A DNA stretch of 64,000 nucleotides from Caprella mutica (lineage: Eukaryota; Arthropoda; Malacostraca; Amphipoda; Caprellidae): NCBI GenBank assembly GCA_947561585.1, contig CANNZV010002565.1, forward strand, positions 1 through 64,000. Direction: 5' to 3'. Under the pieces are notes generated by a model. The model made no database searches and had not been told where the DNA came from. It saw only the letters and a list, made by a program, of their open reading frames with translations. The position numbers were made by a program, and so were the translations under genes. This document shows, piece by piece, positions 48,060 through 60,226 of this stretch (the first letter of the stretch is position 1; each line of letters starts with the position of its first letter).

Positions 48060-48280
48060 ATTTTTTTCACCGGGAGTTTATAAAATGTTCTATTATTATT
48101 TTTATTTTTTTACCAGGAGGATTTTTTATCGGCAGGCTTATTGCAAGTTTTTTACCAGGTTTTTTTTTTTTTGCACATAGTTTTTACAGTTGTTTTACCA
48201 AGGGGATATTGTACCGGAATGTTTATTGCACGAGGGTTTTTTACCAGGAGTTTTTTTGCATTGATTTATTTGTCCTGTCA
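48060..48280. repeat. Degenerate ttttttaccagg array
   Basis: Irregular units (ttttttaccaggagg, ttattgcaagttttttacca, gcacgagggttttttacc). Inverse-related to 43140-43255. Confidence 0.5.
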
Positions 48281-49779
48281 CCGTTAGACGAAAAGACGAT
48301 ATTAAGAAGTAGTTTTCATTTTAATTTATTCAGGTATTTGTAAAATATAGGAATCGTAGTTACTTAACTAACATAATATAAGCTAAGAACTTAGAAACAT
48401 ATAATATTGATTATGTTACAAAATGAAATCAATATAGAAGGAGAAATTAGGTGAAAATAAATAGCTACCTAGCCTATAACTAGATAGGCACTTTACTACC
48501 TAGCCTATACCTAGATAGGCACTTCACTCTATCTAACTTATTTGCATTCTTTAATCCTACAAAATTTTCGACAATAAATTATCTTCAATAGTAACATCAA
48601 TAAAAGTTCGATTATAGAATGTAATTAATAATTTAGACAAGTCAAAATATTAAAGAATTTTCTTAAATTAGGTTAGTTATGAAAATTCGAATTAAATACA
48701 GTCTATATTTTATATAACCGATATATTATATATATTATTTATGAAATTTTGATTCGAAAATAGAACATAAAGGATAATAATTCAATTATTTTAAATGTTT
48801 AACTGTTATCAAAGATGTAGGTACATATAAAATTTAAATGAATGTATTGTATACGTCAAAGGTATGAATTATTGGCATCTATACCTAAATTATATAATTT
48901 TAGGATGCAAAATGTTGAATTAGCTAAATTGATTAGTTATATAAACTGAAATTTATGAGAAAATTAGAATAATTAAGAAGTACTGAAAATACTACCATTA
49001 ATTTGATATTTTCTATAATATAAATCTAAAATAATATGGGATATTTATAAAATGTAGAATAATATTTCAAAGTACCGTAGACTTTTGTGCTTCTTTTAAT
49101 ACCAATATATCCGATGCGTGGATTTCCACCTAGTAATAACATAATATTTCTTAATAAAATATAGCTAGATATATTTTATAAAACCATTTTTCTATAAAAT
49201 ATATTTGTTAATAGTATATACGTTCGTTCAATTAACTATTATATAATAAGATATGAAAGAATATGAATATATTTACTGTGAATGAATTCGACCTATTTTA
49301 TTTAACAATGATTATTTGATGACTACCATATATTTATTCTATTAGATACTGACTGACTGAGGAAATTTAACACACGTTCACTGCGTATCTGGATATAGCT
49401 GGCATTCCTCTGTTATATTAATGGCAGTTATATTAATACATCCATAAGTTGAAGAATAATCATTATATTGGTAAGTATTAGCATTTTTAAAACACAATAA
49501 AAATTTGCATTCAGCACACGGGTGTCCCGATACGCAACAGTGTAATCCCACCACCGGTACACATATGGCCCGAAACATAGTGAACGAGTTAAAAATAACA
49601 AAATATACAATATACCTATAGTATAGTATAGTTTAGTGGAACAGTCCGATTACTAGGAACTCACCCTATTTAGTTATATCATTTCTTTGAATTAAATACA
49701 TTAATATTATTTCTTAAGTTTCACTAGTTTTCATTTAATTATAAATAATCAAACAACCGTAACCCAGGTATTAATGTTG
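48281..49779. other. AT-rich intergenic DNA
   Basis: A 35-bp direct duplication (cctagcctataNctagatag) lies at 48467-48535, and a partial GGGTAAGTTC-type MITE end at about 49622-49668 (tggaacagtccgattac, ggaactcaccct). No gene is supported. The overlapping minus frames at 49378-49610 are unrecognised. Confidence 0.45.
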
Positions 49780-50272
49780 CCAATATTGTAACATTATTTG
49801 GACAGTGTTTTTACAAAATTGTCTCAATATTGTTCCACATTGCTTCAGTATTGTTACAACATTGCCTCAATATTGTTATAACATTGCCCCAATATTGTTA
49901 CAACATTGCCCCAATATTGTTACAACATTGCCCCAGTATTGTTACAACATTGCCTCAATATTGTTACAACATTGCCTCAATATTGTTATAACATTACCCC
50001 AATATTGTTACAACATTGCCCCAATATTGTTATAGCATTGCTTTAGTATTGTTACAACATTGCTCCATTATTGTTACAACATTGCCCCAATATTGTTACA
50101 ACATTGCCCCAATATTGTTACAACATTACCTCAATATTGTTATAACATTACCCCAATATTGTTACAACATTGCCCCAATATTGTTATAGCATTGCTTCAA
50201 TATTGTTACAACATTGCTCCAACATTGTTACAACATTGCCCCAATATTGTTACAGCCTTGTCCATTTTGTAA
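49780..50272. repeat. 22-bp minisatellite just downstream of the P450 gene
   Basis: About 21 copies of gccccaatattgttacaacatt. The period of 22 rotates frames, so each translation repeats every 22 residues (YCYNIAPILLQHC on plus); the frames at 49805-50272 are artefacts. A diverged relative sits in P450 intron 5 (about 55025-55145). Confidence 0.92.
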
Positions 50273-50343
50273 CAATATTCGAACGATATTCACTCAATAA
50301 ACATTGTTCCCTGTGAAATGTTGATGTTCATTAACTAATTTTC

Positions 50344-53300
50344 TCAGTTTGAGTTTCTCTTCACGAATTTAAAGTTTAGTGGAATGTCTGGCTTGATGAC
50401 AACTTGCGTCTTTATTTTCATCTCCTGCTCGTTAGGAAGCTCTATCTTGTACTTCTGAATCATCTGAAATAGAAAGAATAGTTAGTTAAATATCATAAAC
50501 AGTATAAATACATAGTAAGTAAGTTATGAATTATTGGTCAGTTCCACATCTTCGGACATATGAAAATTTAAGATTGTGAAAAACCTAGTAACAAACAATA
50601 GAAAAATTGTTATCTATAATTCTAAAATATTATTCTAATTTTAATTAAAGTTTAAATATGAAGAATTTAATATTTAACTAATTGTACCAATAATTATTTA
50701 ATTTTAATTGGTATACATGGTATGACCGAAGATGTAGAACTGACCTATAATTCGTGATAACATTTGAACTGGTCATGACAACTACAAAAATGATAAAATA
50801 TGTTTGAAATTCACTGATTTTATGAATAATTTACCTAAGTCATATTCAAGTCAAGTTTCATCAGACTTACCTTTATTAACAAGGTTTGTATCTCTTGCAG
50901 GGCTATCCTCTTGCCAATACAGACTCTCTTTCCATGGGCAAAGGGAAGAGATGAGAACTGGTGGATTGGCCCGTGGGGGCGCTCTTCGGCCCACCTGTCA
51001 GGTAGGAACTCGTCAGCTCTTCTGAAGTACTTTGGATTGCGTGACAGCTGCATGTTGAGGGTGTAAGCCAGCGTCTGGGGGAAAGGAAGTAAGAGAGTTA
51101 TATATTTTTTGTTTAAAAAGGTATTTTGTTTAAAAAAAAGTTTGTTTAAAAAGATAACAATTTAAAATTTAAAATTTTTAAAGAAGAGATAGTCGTAGAA
51201 ACTAGTTATTATTTAACTTTTTTTCTTATTTGTTCAAAAATGTCCGATATCTCGGCACTTTCCCCAGCAAAAATATTTCACCAATTTGCATATCTTGTAA
51301 ATAAACCTTCCAACTTTTCCTAAAATTTCTAAAGAAAACTCCTATATTCTGTAATAATAGTGATTCGAAAAAGGCCTTTCATTTCAGAACAAAAATATCA
51401 GCTGATATTCCAGGCAAACTCCCATGAAATGCAGACTGGCATCTTAACTAGTCTGCAATTTTTAATCTCCCATCGTCGGTTTTCGAGCGTTAAAGCATCG
51501 ATCATCTAACAACGATAAATTATTCGAATAAAATCCAGTCACAAAATATCATAAATCTAAAACACTTAAAGTCTAACATTATTCTCATCTAAAAATCCCG
51601 GTGATTATGTCTAATATCATGATATTTCACGAAGAAATACGCAACAATCTGCCGATTATACTTTTTCCGATAGTGTGTAATTCGGTAGATGTATGTATAC
51701 ACAATTTACTTAATTTACTTCTCCCATTAGTTTTTCTCAATGTCAGACATTGGCACAAAGAATCAAAAGCTTATAGGGAGAGTGTATAAGGGATCTAATC
51801 TCTTTCTAGACCCGCATGTTATACACACTATGTTATCTGCAGTTGTACATGGAGGTACATTCAAAGGGGGGAGGGGGGAAATATCTAACGACCACCAAAT
51901 ACGGTTACATTTTAAAAATATAGGTTAGCTCTATTTTTACAAGATAAGTTTTAGCTATTTTACGTATTGCAAAATTAATTCTATTTATTTTTTTACAAAA
52001 AATAAAAATAGTTATTTATAAGAAAATACTTTAAATAAAATTTTAAGCTAGCTACATATTTCCGATAATTGTTTCGAGTAATTTAAAAAAAACTCAAATT
52101 CATTTTTATTTTCAAAAAAATTAAAATTCATTTTTATTTTTTTTAAACTAAAATTCAGTTTGATTTTTTGAAAAATAAATTTCTTTTTTAATATTCTGCA
52201 AATTCTCTTTTACAGTAACACCAAACACACTGTGTACTCACCCCAGCTGGTATAGTGTACCCTGATAGTACCGTGTCCTTGTGGAGTAACCGCCCTGTAC
52301 CCAAAGTAAGGGGGTACAACCTGAAAAAAGAAAAGTGTTAGGGATATGAAATTTATATTAAACTATAAGCACTAAAAACATCCAATATATATCTAGGGTA
52401 AGTTCCAAGTTATCGGACATTTCCACATTTTCGGTCATATATGAAAAAATAGATCTAAGAAACATGCAGTTATCATGAATAGGAATTATATTATAAGTTT
52501 AAAAAATTATTATTATATACTTTTTTCGTATACGAGCGAAAATGTGTAACTGCTTGACAATATTATTACAGCATTACCTGGGATAGAGTCATTAGAATTA
52601 AAAAATCTAGAGTACCATGACTAGCTAAATAGTATATAGTCTAAACCACTGACATACTATAATAGAGTGACTATGCTGTCTGAAATATTTAGTGTGTTTA
52701 CATTAGTAAAGTGCGAGGAATAATTATACAACGATTAATACTTATAAGATATCTGGGGTAAGTTTCAAGTTGTCGCACGGTTCCACATTTTGGTAAATCT
52801 AATGTATATGTAAATGAGATAAATTTATATAATAATTATTAATAAGCACGGGGATATATTGATATGGTATTTTATTTCTTATGTTTTCATTAAATCTCTT
52901 ATGTATCAATCAATGCAAGGTATTATAAAATAGTCATTATTCGATAAAAAAACTAAACCAAAGACACGGTGAACCCGTTATTTTTAACGGGAAGGTACAC
53001 TAGTCTTAATAATTATTATGGGATCTTTTTTTCTTATTTGATCGTAAATATGAAACCGTCCGATAACTCTGAGCTTGCCCTAATTACAAATAGCCTTTTA
53101 TCGTTAAAACATGTTTTATTTAAGTTGTATGTATGTAGATAATAATGATAATAAAGTAATACATGTTTTACCATCATTAGTCAAGAAATTCATTGAAGTA
53201 ATGAATTTAAAATATAGTAAATCTATTTTCATTTTAATCACCTTTGCTATAAATTAATGATTAATATAAATATTGTAATTATTATTATTAATAAACAATT

Positions 53301-56300
53301 CCTCTTCATTTGCCTTGATAAAAGGCAAAAAACGATACAATAATAAGGATTAAATTTTTATTTTTATTGGTATCCATGATAAAAAATATATAATAATAAT
53401 TATTATTTAATTCTATTTTTATCATATCGTCTTCTTTATATGATCGAAAATGTGGAACTGTCTGATAATTCATAACTTAATGTCATTCCTTACCTGAGAG
53501 TTTCCCGCACGATCTGGTAGGCGTATTTAGTTTCCGCTAAATAGGAACTTGTAACGTCAGTCTCTGGGCCCATAACCTGCTGTACTTCATTGTACAGCTT
53601 CTCCTGTACCTCTGGATGCTTTGCAACTAGGTAAAGTGCAAAGGCGAGGGAGTGAGCTGTCTGTAAAGCAATAAAAGTGTAAAGAAAGGCTGTGCAATAA
53701 CGGAGCAAAGAATATGTGAAAAGAAAGGCTGTGTTGCAAAGGAAGAAAAGATCTGTATTAAGATAGCTTCAAGGTAATATAAAAAGATAGAAGAGAGTCT
53801 AGAATCACTCACCGTGTCCATACTGGCCTAAAACATGTCAATAATCACTCACCGTGTCCATACTGACAAATAACATGTCCAGAATCACTCACCGTGTCCA
53901 TACCAACAAATAATATGTCAAGAATCACTCACCGTGTCCAAACCGACAAATAATATGTCAAGAATCACTTACCGTGTCCATACCAGCAAATAACATGTCA
54001 AGATTCACTCACCGTGTCCAAACCGACAAATAATATGTCAAGAATCACTTACCGTGTCCATACCAGCAAATAACATGTCAAGATTCACTCACCGTGTCCA
54101 TACTGGCAAACAACATATCCAGAATCACTCACCGTGTCCATACTGGCAAACAACATGTCAAGAATTACTCACCGTGTCCATACCGGCGAATAACATGTCA
54201 AGATTTACTCACCGTGTCCATACTGGCAAACAACATGTCCATAATTACTCACCGTGTCCATACCGGCGAATAACATGTCAAGAATCACTCACCGTGTCCA
54301 TACTGGCAAACAACATATCCAGAATCACTCACCGTGTCCATACCGGCGAATAACAGGTCAAGAATCACTCACCGTGTCCATACTGGCAAACAACATGTCA
54401 AGAATTACTCACCGTGTCCATACCGGCGAATAACATGTCAAGAATTACTCACCGTGTCCATACCGGCGAATAACATGTCCAGAATTACTCACCGTGTCCA
54501 TACCGGCGAATAACATGTCAAGAATTACTCACCGTGTACATACCGGCGAATAACATGTCCAGAATTACTCACCGTGTCCATACCGGCGAATAACATGTCA
54601 AGAATTACTCACCGTGTACATACCGGCGAATAACATGTCCAGAATTACTCACCGTGTCCATACCGGCGAATTACATGTCAAGAATTACTCACCGTGTACA
54701 TACCGGCGAATAACATGTCCTGAATCACTCACCGTGTCCGTACCGGCGAATAACATGTCCAGAATTACTCACCGTGTCCATACCGGCAAATAACATGTCC
54801 AGAATTACTGTATTGATGTGGGATTCAGTCAAAGTTTCATTTTTCTTCAGTTTTTCAATCATGGCGGGACATTTATTTTGTTCCTTCATTTCCAATTTTC
54901 TTGCCTCTTTCAATTCTCGTATTTTTTCCGTACCTATTCTGTTAAATTGGAGGGGAAATTCTCTTTACTGGGAGATGTAGTAATAAATATGTTAATAATA
55001 TTACAGGTAAAAAATTTCTAGGGGAAACATTGTCCCAGTATTGGTACGATGCTGTCAATATTTATTGGTACATCATTTTCAATATCGATCAATACATTGC
55101 CAATATTGGTATGCAATATTGGTACAATATTGCCCCGAGATACATTGTTGTCATGGGATAGAAAAAAAAAAACTAAAAAAAAAAAACAATTATACTGTTA
55201 GTGTGACTTCCGAATGAGAAGAAAAATATAGATAGATAACATACTAATATTTCTTCTTTCAAATGAACATTTTTGACCATTTTAATAAATCTAAATATTG
55301 AATGGAAAGGTAAAAGTAGATAGCCTTTATAATTTATGATATAATATAACTAAGGGACCTTCGTTATTCACGGACACTTTTAGTACTCGGGAACTTGGCG
55401 CTACCATTGATCGTGAATCAGTCTGACCTTGACCTTGACCTTTTTCTGATTGACCTAAAAATTGTGATCATGCATAATTACACCCCCACTTTCCGAATTA
55501 GGTGGACTTGATATTCTTCTTATTTTCAATGTTTTTTTTTAAATCTTTTAAAAAAATCAATTCCTTATTTTTAATGTAAAAATATTAATTGAAAAAAAAT
55601 GTTCAATTGCTCACCGCACAAAGTCACTATCAGCTTGCTGTAGTCTCCTGAAGGCTGAATTCCTGAAGTACTGCCAGATGTGTATTCCCATTTCGGAATC
55701 ATTGAGTCCTGAGAACATCTCCATGATGTGCCTCAGGAACTGCATCTCCTTGGAATTTGGATCCAGTCCCTTGTCAGTAAAAAGACCGAACTCTGTTCCG
55801 AACGCTACCGTACCAACGCCTGGAAAAAAACGGATTTGAGAGTTATGAGTAGGGGAATTTTTTTCATAAAATATTTTATGGAACCTAAGTAATATGATAT
55901 AATTTGTTCATTTAAAATCTAAATAGTGTTAAGCAATTTTTTTTTAGATATCGCCATCTAGGGACAAGTAGATAAAGTTTTTCGTTATACTTGTTGCCCG
56001 ATTTTGTATTTCCCGTAAACGTTACGAAAAAGAATCTTTATATATCGGAAAGCAATAATCATAATTATAATTCTAAGTATCAATTATTAAAATATTGTGT
56101 ATATACTTCTCTAATTTAATTAACTATTACTTTTTTTACCAAAGTAGACCTACATCTTGTAAACTGACGATTCAAGGTCATCTATCGGAAAATAATGCCA
56201 CCTATCGGAAAATAATGCAATCTATCGGAAAATAATGCAATCTATCGGAAAATAATGCCATCTATCTATCGGAAAATAATGCAATCTATCGAAAAATAAT

Positions 56301-59025
56301 ACCATCTACCGGATGTTCAATCACTTAAGTTATTTAATTAATACCTATTTTCTCCGAAAATGCATTGTTCTCAGTCGAATATTTCATATCACTAATTAAT
56401 CTATTATGTTAAAATATTTCATGATAAAATTGAACGCAACCTCCCTTTAAAAGGATTAAGATTAAGTGGTTAATCTTGAGTGGCAAACTTCTCTTTCTCA
56501 GGGTATGATTAATTATATTTCCTCTAATTCTTTGATATGATAATTGAAAAGCTGCGTTACTTTATTTATTAATAGGAACCATTTTTTGTACTTTAATATA
56601 TAGGGTTTGACTAGTGAGATTTTCAGCTGGTAAATTCTGTGGTGACCGTTCATTGGGTAAAATTAAGTAACCCATATCAAATAATTCATAATCAGTAAAA
56701 CTCCTGAGTAAGAGAACTACCCCGTATAGTGAAAATATTTTCTTTAGTCTGCCATAATAGGGCCATCAGTTTTCTAAATCTAATGGCCATTCATGGCAGA
56801 CTGAAGAAAGTTTGTTCACTATACAGGGTAGTTCCTTACTCAAGACATTACATTCACTATAGAGGAGTTCACTATAGAGGAGTTCACTATAGAGGAGTAC
56901 ACTATAGAGGAGTACACTATAGAGGAGTTCACTATAGAGGAGTACACTATAGAGGAGTACACGATAGAGGAGTTCACTATAGAGGAGTTCACTACATATA
57001 GAGGATTTCACTTTAGAGATAACTATAACAAGTTTGCAAATACTAACTCTCTAGTGCCCATCGGTAAAGTTCTTCCAAGAAGTTGTCTGGTACAACTCCC
57101 GTGTCTGCTTGAAGTACATCTATCCTGCAGTGAAGAGAAAAATATGTTGAATTTGTACACTTTAGCCGATATGACACAGTAGCTGATATGACACAGTAGC
57201 TGATATGACACAGTAGCAGATATGACACAGTAGCAGATATGACACAGTAGCTGATATGACACAGTAGCTGATATGACACAGTAGCTGATATGACACAGTA
57301 GCTGATATGACACAGTAGCTGATATGACACAGTAGCTGATATGACACAGTAGCTGATATGACACAGTAGCTGATATGACACAGTAGCCAATATGACACGA
57401 AGTATATATATTAATTTGTTTACCTCTTCAAGAACATCTCAGCTACGTCATTGATGACAGGAAGATGCGTCAGCACATGTTTGGGGTGTAAGAAGTAGGG
57501 CTGTACTTTGCTTCGTAATTTCCACCAGTCTTCATTATTCCTAAAAATAGAAATAAACTTTTCTGGTAGAACAAAGTTTTGATAAATAGGACTTCTATTT
57601 GAAATTAGAATATTTTAATTTAAAAGTAGGACACTTTTTTAAGTGAATAGTACACTTTAAAAATGAGGTACTTTTTGATGAAAATAGTGTAGCTTTGAAA
57701 AAGGGTGTTTTATTATTAAAAAATAGTTCATTATAATTTAAAAGACTATCTATCTATGAAATCAAAGTAACTTACAAACTACACAGTGAGTGAATAAAAC
57801 AACTACCAATCAATTCCAATAAAAGAAAATAATATCCACTTACTCTGTCAGCAGTCCGGTAGTATCAGCGTACACAGGGTCTGGATTTAGTTTCCTCGCC
57901 TTCTTCAGAGAGCCAAAAAAAGTTCTCTGCGGGTCATGCAGAGTGCTCTTCATTATAATCTCTGCGTTATTGGCATCAGCAGTGCAAATGACGTTAGGTA
58001 GAGTAGGTAGCTTCATGCGGATCACTGGGCCGTACTCTTTAACCATGCTGTCCCAGAACTTGTGGTACTGGGAAGGGTTGTACTCTGAAAATAGACATTA
58101 AGGGGACATAGAGTTTTTGTGCGTTTTGGAAAAATTGACTCTGACAGTTATATGAAGTAATTTGTGTGTATTTATATTTTAACTTTTTATCGTCGAAATA
58201 ACTGTTTTTTTATACTAATTTAAGTGATTAAAAATGATTATAAGAAAGGGTTAAATTTACATGAAGATTACTTTTATTTTTTGAATTAACAATTTTTTGC
58301 TATCACCAAATTTAAATTTTACAAAAAAAAAAAAAAAAAAAACTGTACCTTCAAATTCATTTCTGTAACATTTTAAGACTAGTTTTATAGTTTGAATTTC
58401 AACTGTGCAAATTATATCTACACTTTCTACTATTTTATTCATATTTTACCCAAACTAGTGGTTCAAATTGGAGGCCTAAATGATTTATCATAATTCACTT
58501 TCTCAGCGCACGATATTCCTTTTAGACTATCCTTCTAATTTATGACATTTAATATTAATGGGTGAGCAATAGTTTCTCCTAGAGAATAAGTTATGGAAGG
58601 GGTATAGAAGATTAACTAGGGTAACCCCACGGTAAGTTATGGAGGGGCTTTAGAAGATTAACTAGGGTAACCCCACCAGAATTTATAGAAAGGGCTGTAG
58701 AAGATTAACTAGGGTAACCCCACCATAATTAATAGAAGGGGCTATAGAAGATTAACCTTCTCTACCATTAGTTACCTGGGTGAAAGAAGACAGAAAGGGA
58801 TGACCCAATGAGAGGCATTCTCTTAGGCCCAGGAACTTGCGAGAAATCCTTAGTAGTCTTCATTTCTCCTTTCCTCTCTGATGTCCTAATAGTCAGATTA
58901 GTTGCAGATTTTCTCAGAAGACAATTGGTGAAGAAAGGACGCGAGTTGAAAGAAGATGGCCAAACCATTCCACTCTTGTATGTCGGTATGGACAGAACGT
59001 GTGAAACTGACTTGTTTAACCTCAT
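50344..59025 (-). CDS. Mitochondrial-clan cytochrome P450, 10 exons
   Basis: Exons on minus: 59025-58776, 58084-57844, 57540-57424, 57124-57048, 55819-55615, 54938-54773, 53660-53494, 52320-52242, 51074-50871, 50463-50344 (stop TGA). All are GT-AG, phases join, and the product is 541 residues, usual for the clan. Residues 1-60 are Arg/Lys/Ser-rich and poor in acids, fitting a mitochondrial presequence. The proline hinge PGPKRMPLIG is 65-74. The helix I oxygen-activation motif AGMDT (348-352) ends exon 6. ExxR (ETLR) is 405-408 and FLPDRW is 457-462. The heme loop FAHGKRVCIG (479-488) has ligand Cys486. LTENNEDWWKLRSK near 160-174 matches the helix C region of mitochondrial P450s. Such enzymes take electrons from adrenodoxin-type ferredoxin. 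Substrate (ecdysteroid or xenobiotic) cannot be assigned. Introns are unusually rich in tandem repeats. Confidence 0.93.
50517..50752. mobile_element. GGGTAAGTTC-type MITE, copy 4, P450 intron 9
   Basis: Left taagttatgaattattggtc then agttccacatcttcgg; right inverse ccgaagatgtagaactgacc. Diverged, with an enlarged middle. Confidence 0.65.
52394..52570. mobile_element. GGGTAAGTTC-type MITE, copy 5, P450 intron 7
   Basis: Left tagggtaagttccaagttat, cggacatttccacattttcgg; the right end (cgagcgaaaatgtgtaactg) is diverged. Confidence 0.7.
52753..53092. mobile_element. GGGTAAGTTC-type MITE, copy 6, P450 intron 7
   Basis: Left ggggtaagtttcaagttgtc; right inverse gataactctgagcttgcccta. At about 340 bp it is longer than other copies. 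The middle has an inserted stretch around 52965-53005 (cacggtgaacccgttattt). Confidence 0.7.
53350..53482. mobile_element. GGGTAAGTTC-type MITE, partial copy 7, P450 intron 7
   Basis: Has the middle (ttattggtatccatgat) and the right half (cgaaaatgtggaactgtctg, ataattcataactta). The left end is missing. It ends 12 bp from exon 7. Confidence 0.6.
53801..54800 (-). repeat. 40-bp tandem array of the P450 exon-6 end and its 5' splice site, 25 copies
   Basis: Exactly 25 units of 40 bp. On the coding strand each unit holds a version of the last 28 exon bases (ending gccggtatggacac-g, coding AGMDT) plus the first 12 intron bases (gtgagtnattct). The unit at 54761-54800 is the one joined to the unique part of exon 6. 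The other 24 fill most of the 1.1-kb intron 6. All keep a GT after the exon-like part; most read gtgagt, and a few gtaagt. See findings. Confidence 0.95.
54985..55150. repeat. Diverged aatattggtaca repeats, P450 intron 5
   Basis: Irregular copies of tgccaatattggtac, related to the 22-bp array downstream of the gene (49780-50272). Confidence 0.6.
56175..56312. repeat. 20-bp minisatellite, P450 intron 4
   Basis: About seven copies of tctatcggaaaataatgcaa, with one partial 4-bp stutter (tctatcta). Confidence 0.9.
56705..56834. mobile_element. Palindromic MITE, P450 intron 4
   Basis: Arms of about 58 bp: gagtaagagaactaccccgt through tttagtctgcca (left), and tggcagactgaagaaagt through agggtagttccttactc (right). 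The loop is short. No target repeat is resolved. The word ttcactatacagg at its right end seeds the neighbouring array. Confidence 0.7.
56840..57018. repeat. 15-bp minisatellite, P450 intron 4
   Basis: About eleven copies of ttcactatagaggag. It starts where the palindromic MITE ends and stops about 30 bp from exon 4. Confidence 0.9.
57166..57400. repeat. 17-bp minisatellite filling P450 intron 3
   Basis: About 14 copies of agctgatatgacacagt in an intron of only 299 bp (57125-57423). Minus-strand frames here (CHISYCVISATVSYQL) are repeat translation. Confidence 0.93.
58575..58762. repeat. 47-bp tandem repeat, four copies, P450 intron 1
   Basis: The unit contains agaagattaactagggtaa then cccca; starts at 58606, 58652, 58699 and 58746. 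The last copy runs up to the exon 1 splice donor at 58775. Confidence 0.9.
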
Positions 59026-59320
59026 TTCGAAATTATTTAGAGTGCTTTTTCAATTTTGATCCTTTCGATATTAGTTAAAATGATTACTTAGTAAAAACTA
59101 CTATTGGAAAAACGGTAAAACGTGAATTTAAAAATTACCTGCCCAATGAAATTGTTTCGTTGTAGCAATTAAATTAAAGAACATTATTTTTAATTAATAT
59201 ATTGATAAAATTATTTATTGTATATTTAGTAATTAAAGTTTCAGGAAGTACAAGACTGGATTAGTGAAAAACTTATAGCTATTGAAATAAATAATATATA
59301 TTCACCCTTGCTAACCCAAT
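59026..59320. other. P450 upstream region
   Basis: AT-rich, with no clear TATA box or repeat. The 5' UTR and promoter on the minus strand should lie here. Confidence 0.4.
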
Positions 59321-59321
59321 A

Positions 59322-59525
59322 GGCTAAGTTACGGATTATCGATCGGTTCCATTTCTTCGATCATAAAGGATCGAAGAAAAGAAATATATAATAATTATAG
59401 CATAAATTTTTTTTTAACTAGTATCCAATTTACCTGCAGGTATCGTGGATACAAATTGAAATAAAAGTTGAATAATAATTATTATCTATTTTTTTTTCCT
59501 ATACGATCTAAGATTATAATGATTA
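59322..59525. mobile_element. GGGTAAGTTC-type MITE, copy 8
   Basis: Left ggctaagttacggattatcg, atcggttccatttcttcg; middle ctgcaggtatcgtggatac and taataattattat; the right end is worn. Confidence 0.65.
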
Positions 59526-60226
59526 TTAGCGAAAAACTTTTCCGTGGGAAAGCGTTTCCGCAGGACCTTCCTCTTTAGCGGCACCCACCCGACTGAGTGT
59601 TGCCCCGCCCTCTAGGTTGGCATCCCTCAGGGAACAGTACTATGACATTCAGTCACGAGGTTACTTCTGGTCAGCTATCACGAGTTTGGGGCATGCCCGC
59701 CTGCATACCATCCGCAAAAGAAGTCTCTGATCACACTAAAGTACTGACAAATAGCAGTCTGATTTTTACAGCATTATAAATTGTGATAGGACTGAATTAA
59801 AAAGTTAAAACGACTGTAATTTAATAAAAAGGACAGATTTCGTCAAAAAAAATTACTCCTTGTTTCCGAGATATCATTAGATTTGATATTAAGAGGTTCC
59901 TTATAGCCAATAGTATGACTTGCAACATTTTACAAATAGACAATGCACGTTTATTATGAATGAACTTTGTACTTGACGTCGTACCGATGAAACTGCATTA
60001 GCAGATCATGTTAATCAGGAGAGAATTCCTAGTACAGTCCTTAGTTTAACACGAGTATCATGCATGACAAGGTAGGTAACAGGAAAATGAACAAGTAAAA
60101 CAAATGTATTCAGTATTTTAATCTTCACAATCTAGCTCAAACAGTACACAATAAATTTAAGAATTTGGAGCAGTGATTGATTATGAATTACACTTAGCAT
60201 CTCTTTCAAAAATTCTAGCGTGTTGA
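59526..60226. other. GC-richer patch, then AT-rich DNA
   Basis: 59540-59720 is clearly richer in G and C than its surroundings. In one plus frame it contains VGIPQGTVL, which resembles a reverse-transcriptase motif, but stops follow at once. No structured RNA family is recognised. The remainder up to 60226 has no supported feature. Confidence 0.35.

Noticed and set aside
49805..50272. YCYNIAPILLQHC-type repeat protein
   Set aside because: A 22-bp minisatellite rotating through frames; no start context or unique sequence.
53627..53821. Minus-strand 64-codon frame beside P450 exon 7
   Set aside because: Spans the exon 7 acceptor and intron 6 in a different frame from the P450; not coding.
57023..57398. 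Minus-strand frames of about 115 codons with CHISYCVISATVSYQL repeats
   Set aside because: A 17-bp array in P450 intron 3, with part of exon 4 read in the wrong frame at the end.
59540..59780. Structured RNA gene or reverse-transcriptase fragment (VGIPQGTVL)
   Set aside because: No snRNA, rRNA, RNase P or tRNA pattern fitted. The RT-like motif is only nine residues and is followed at once by a stop.
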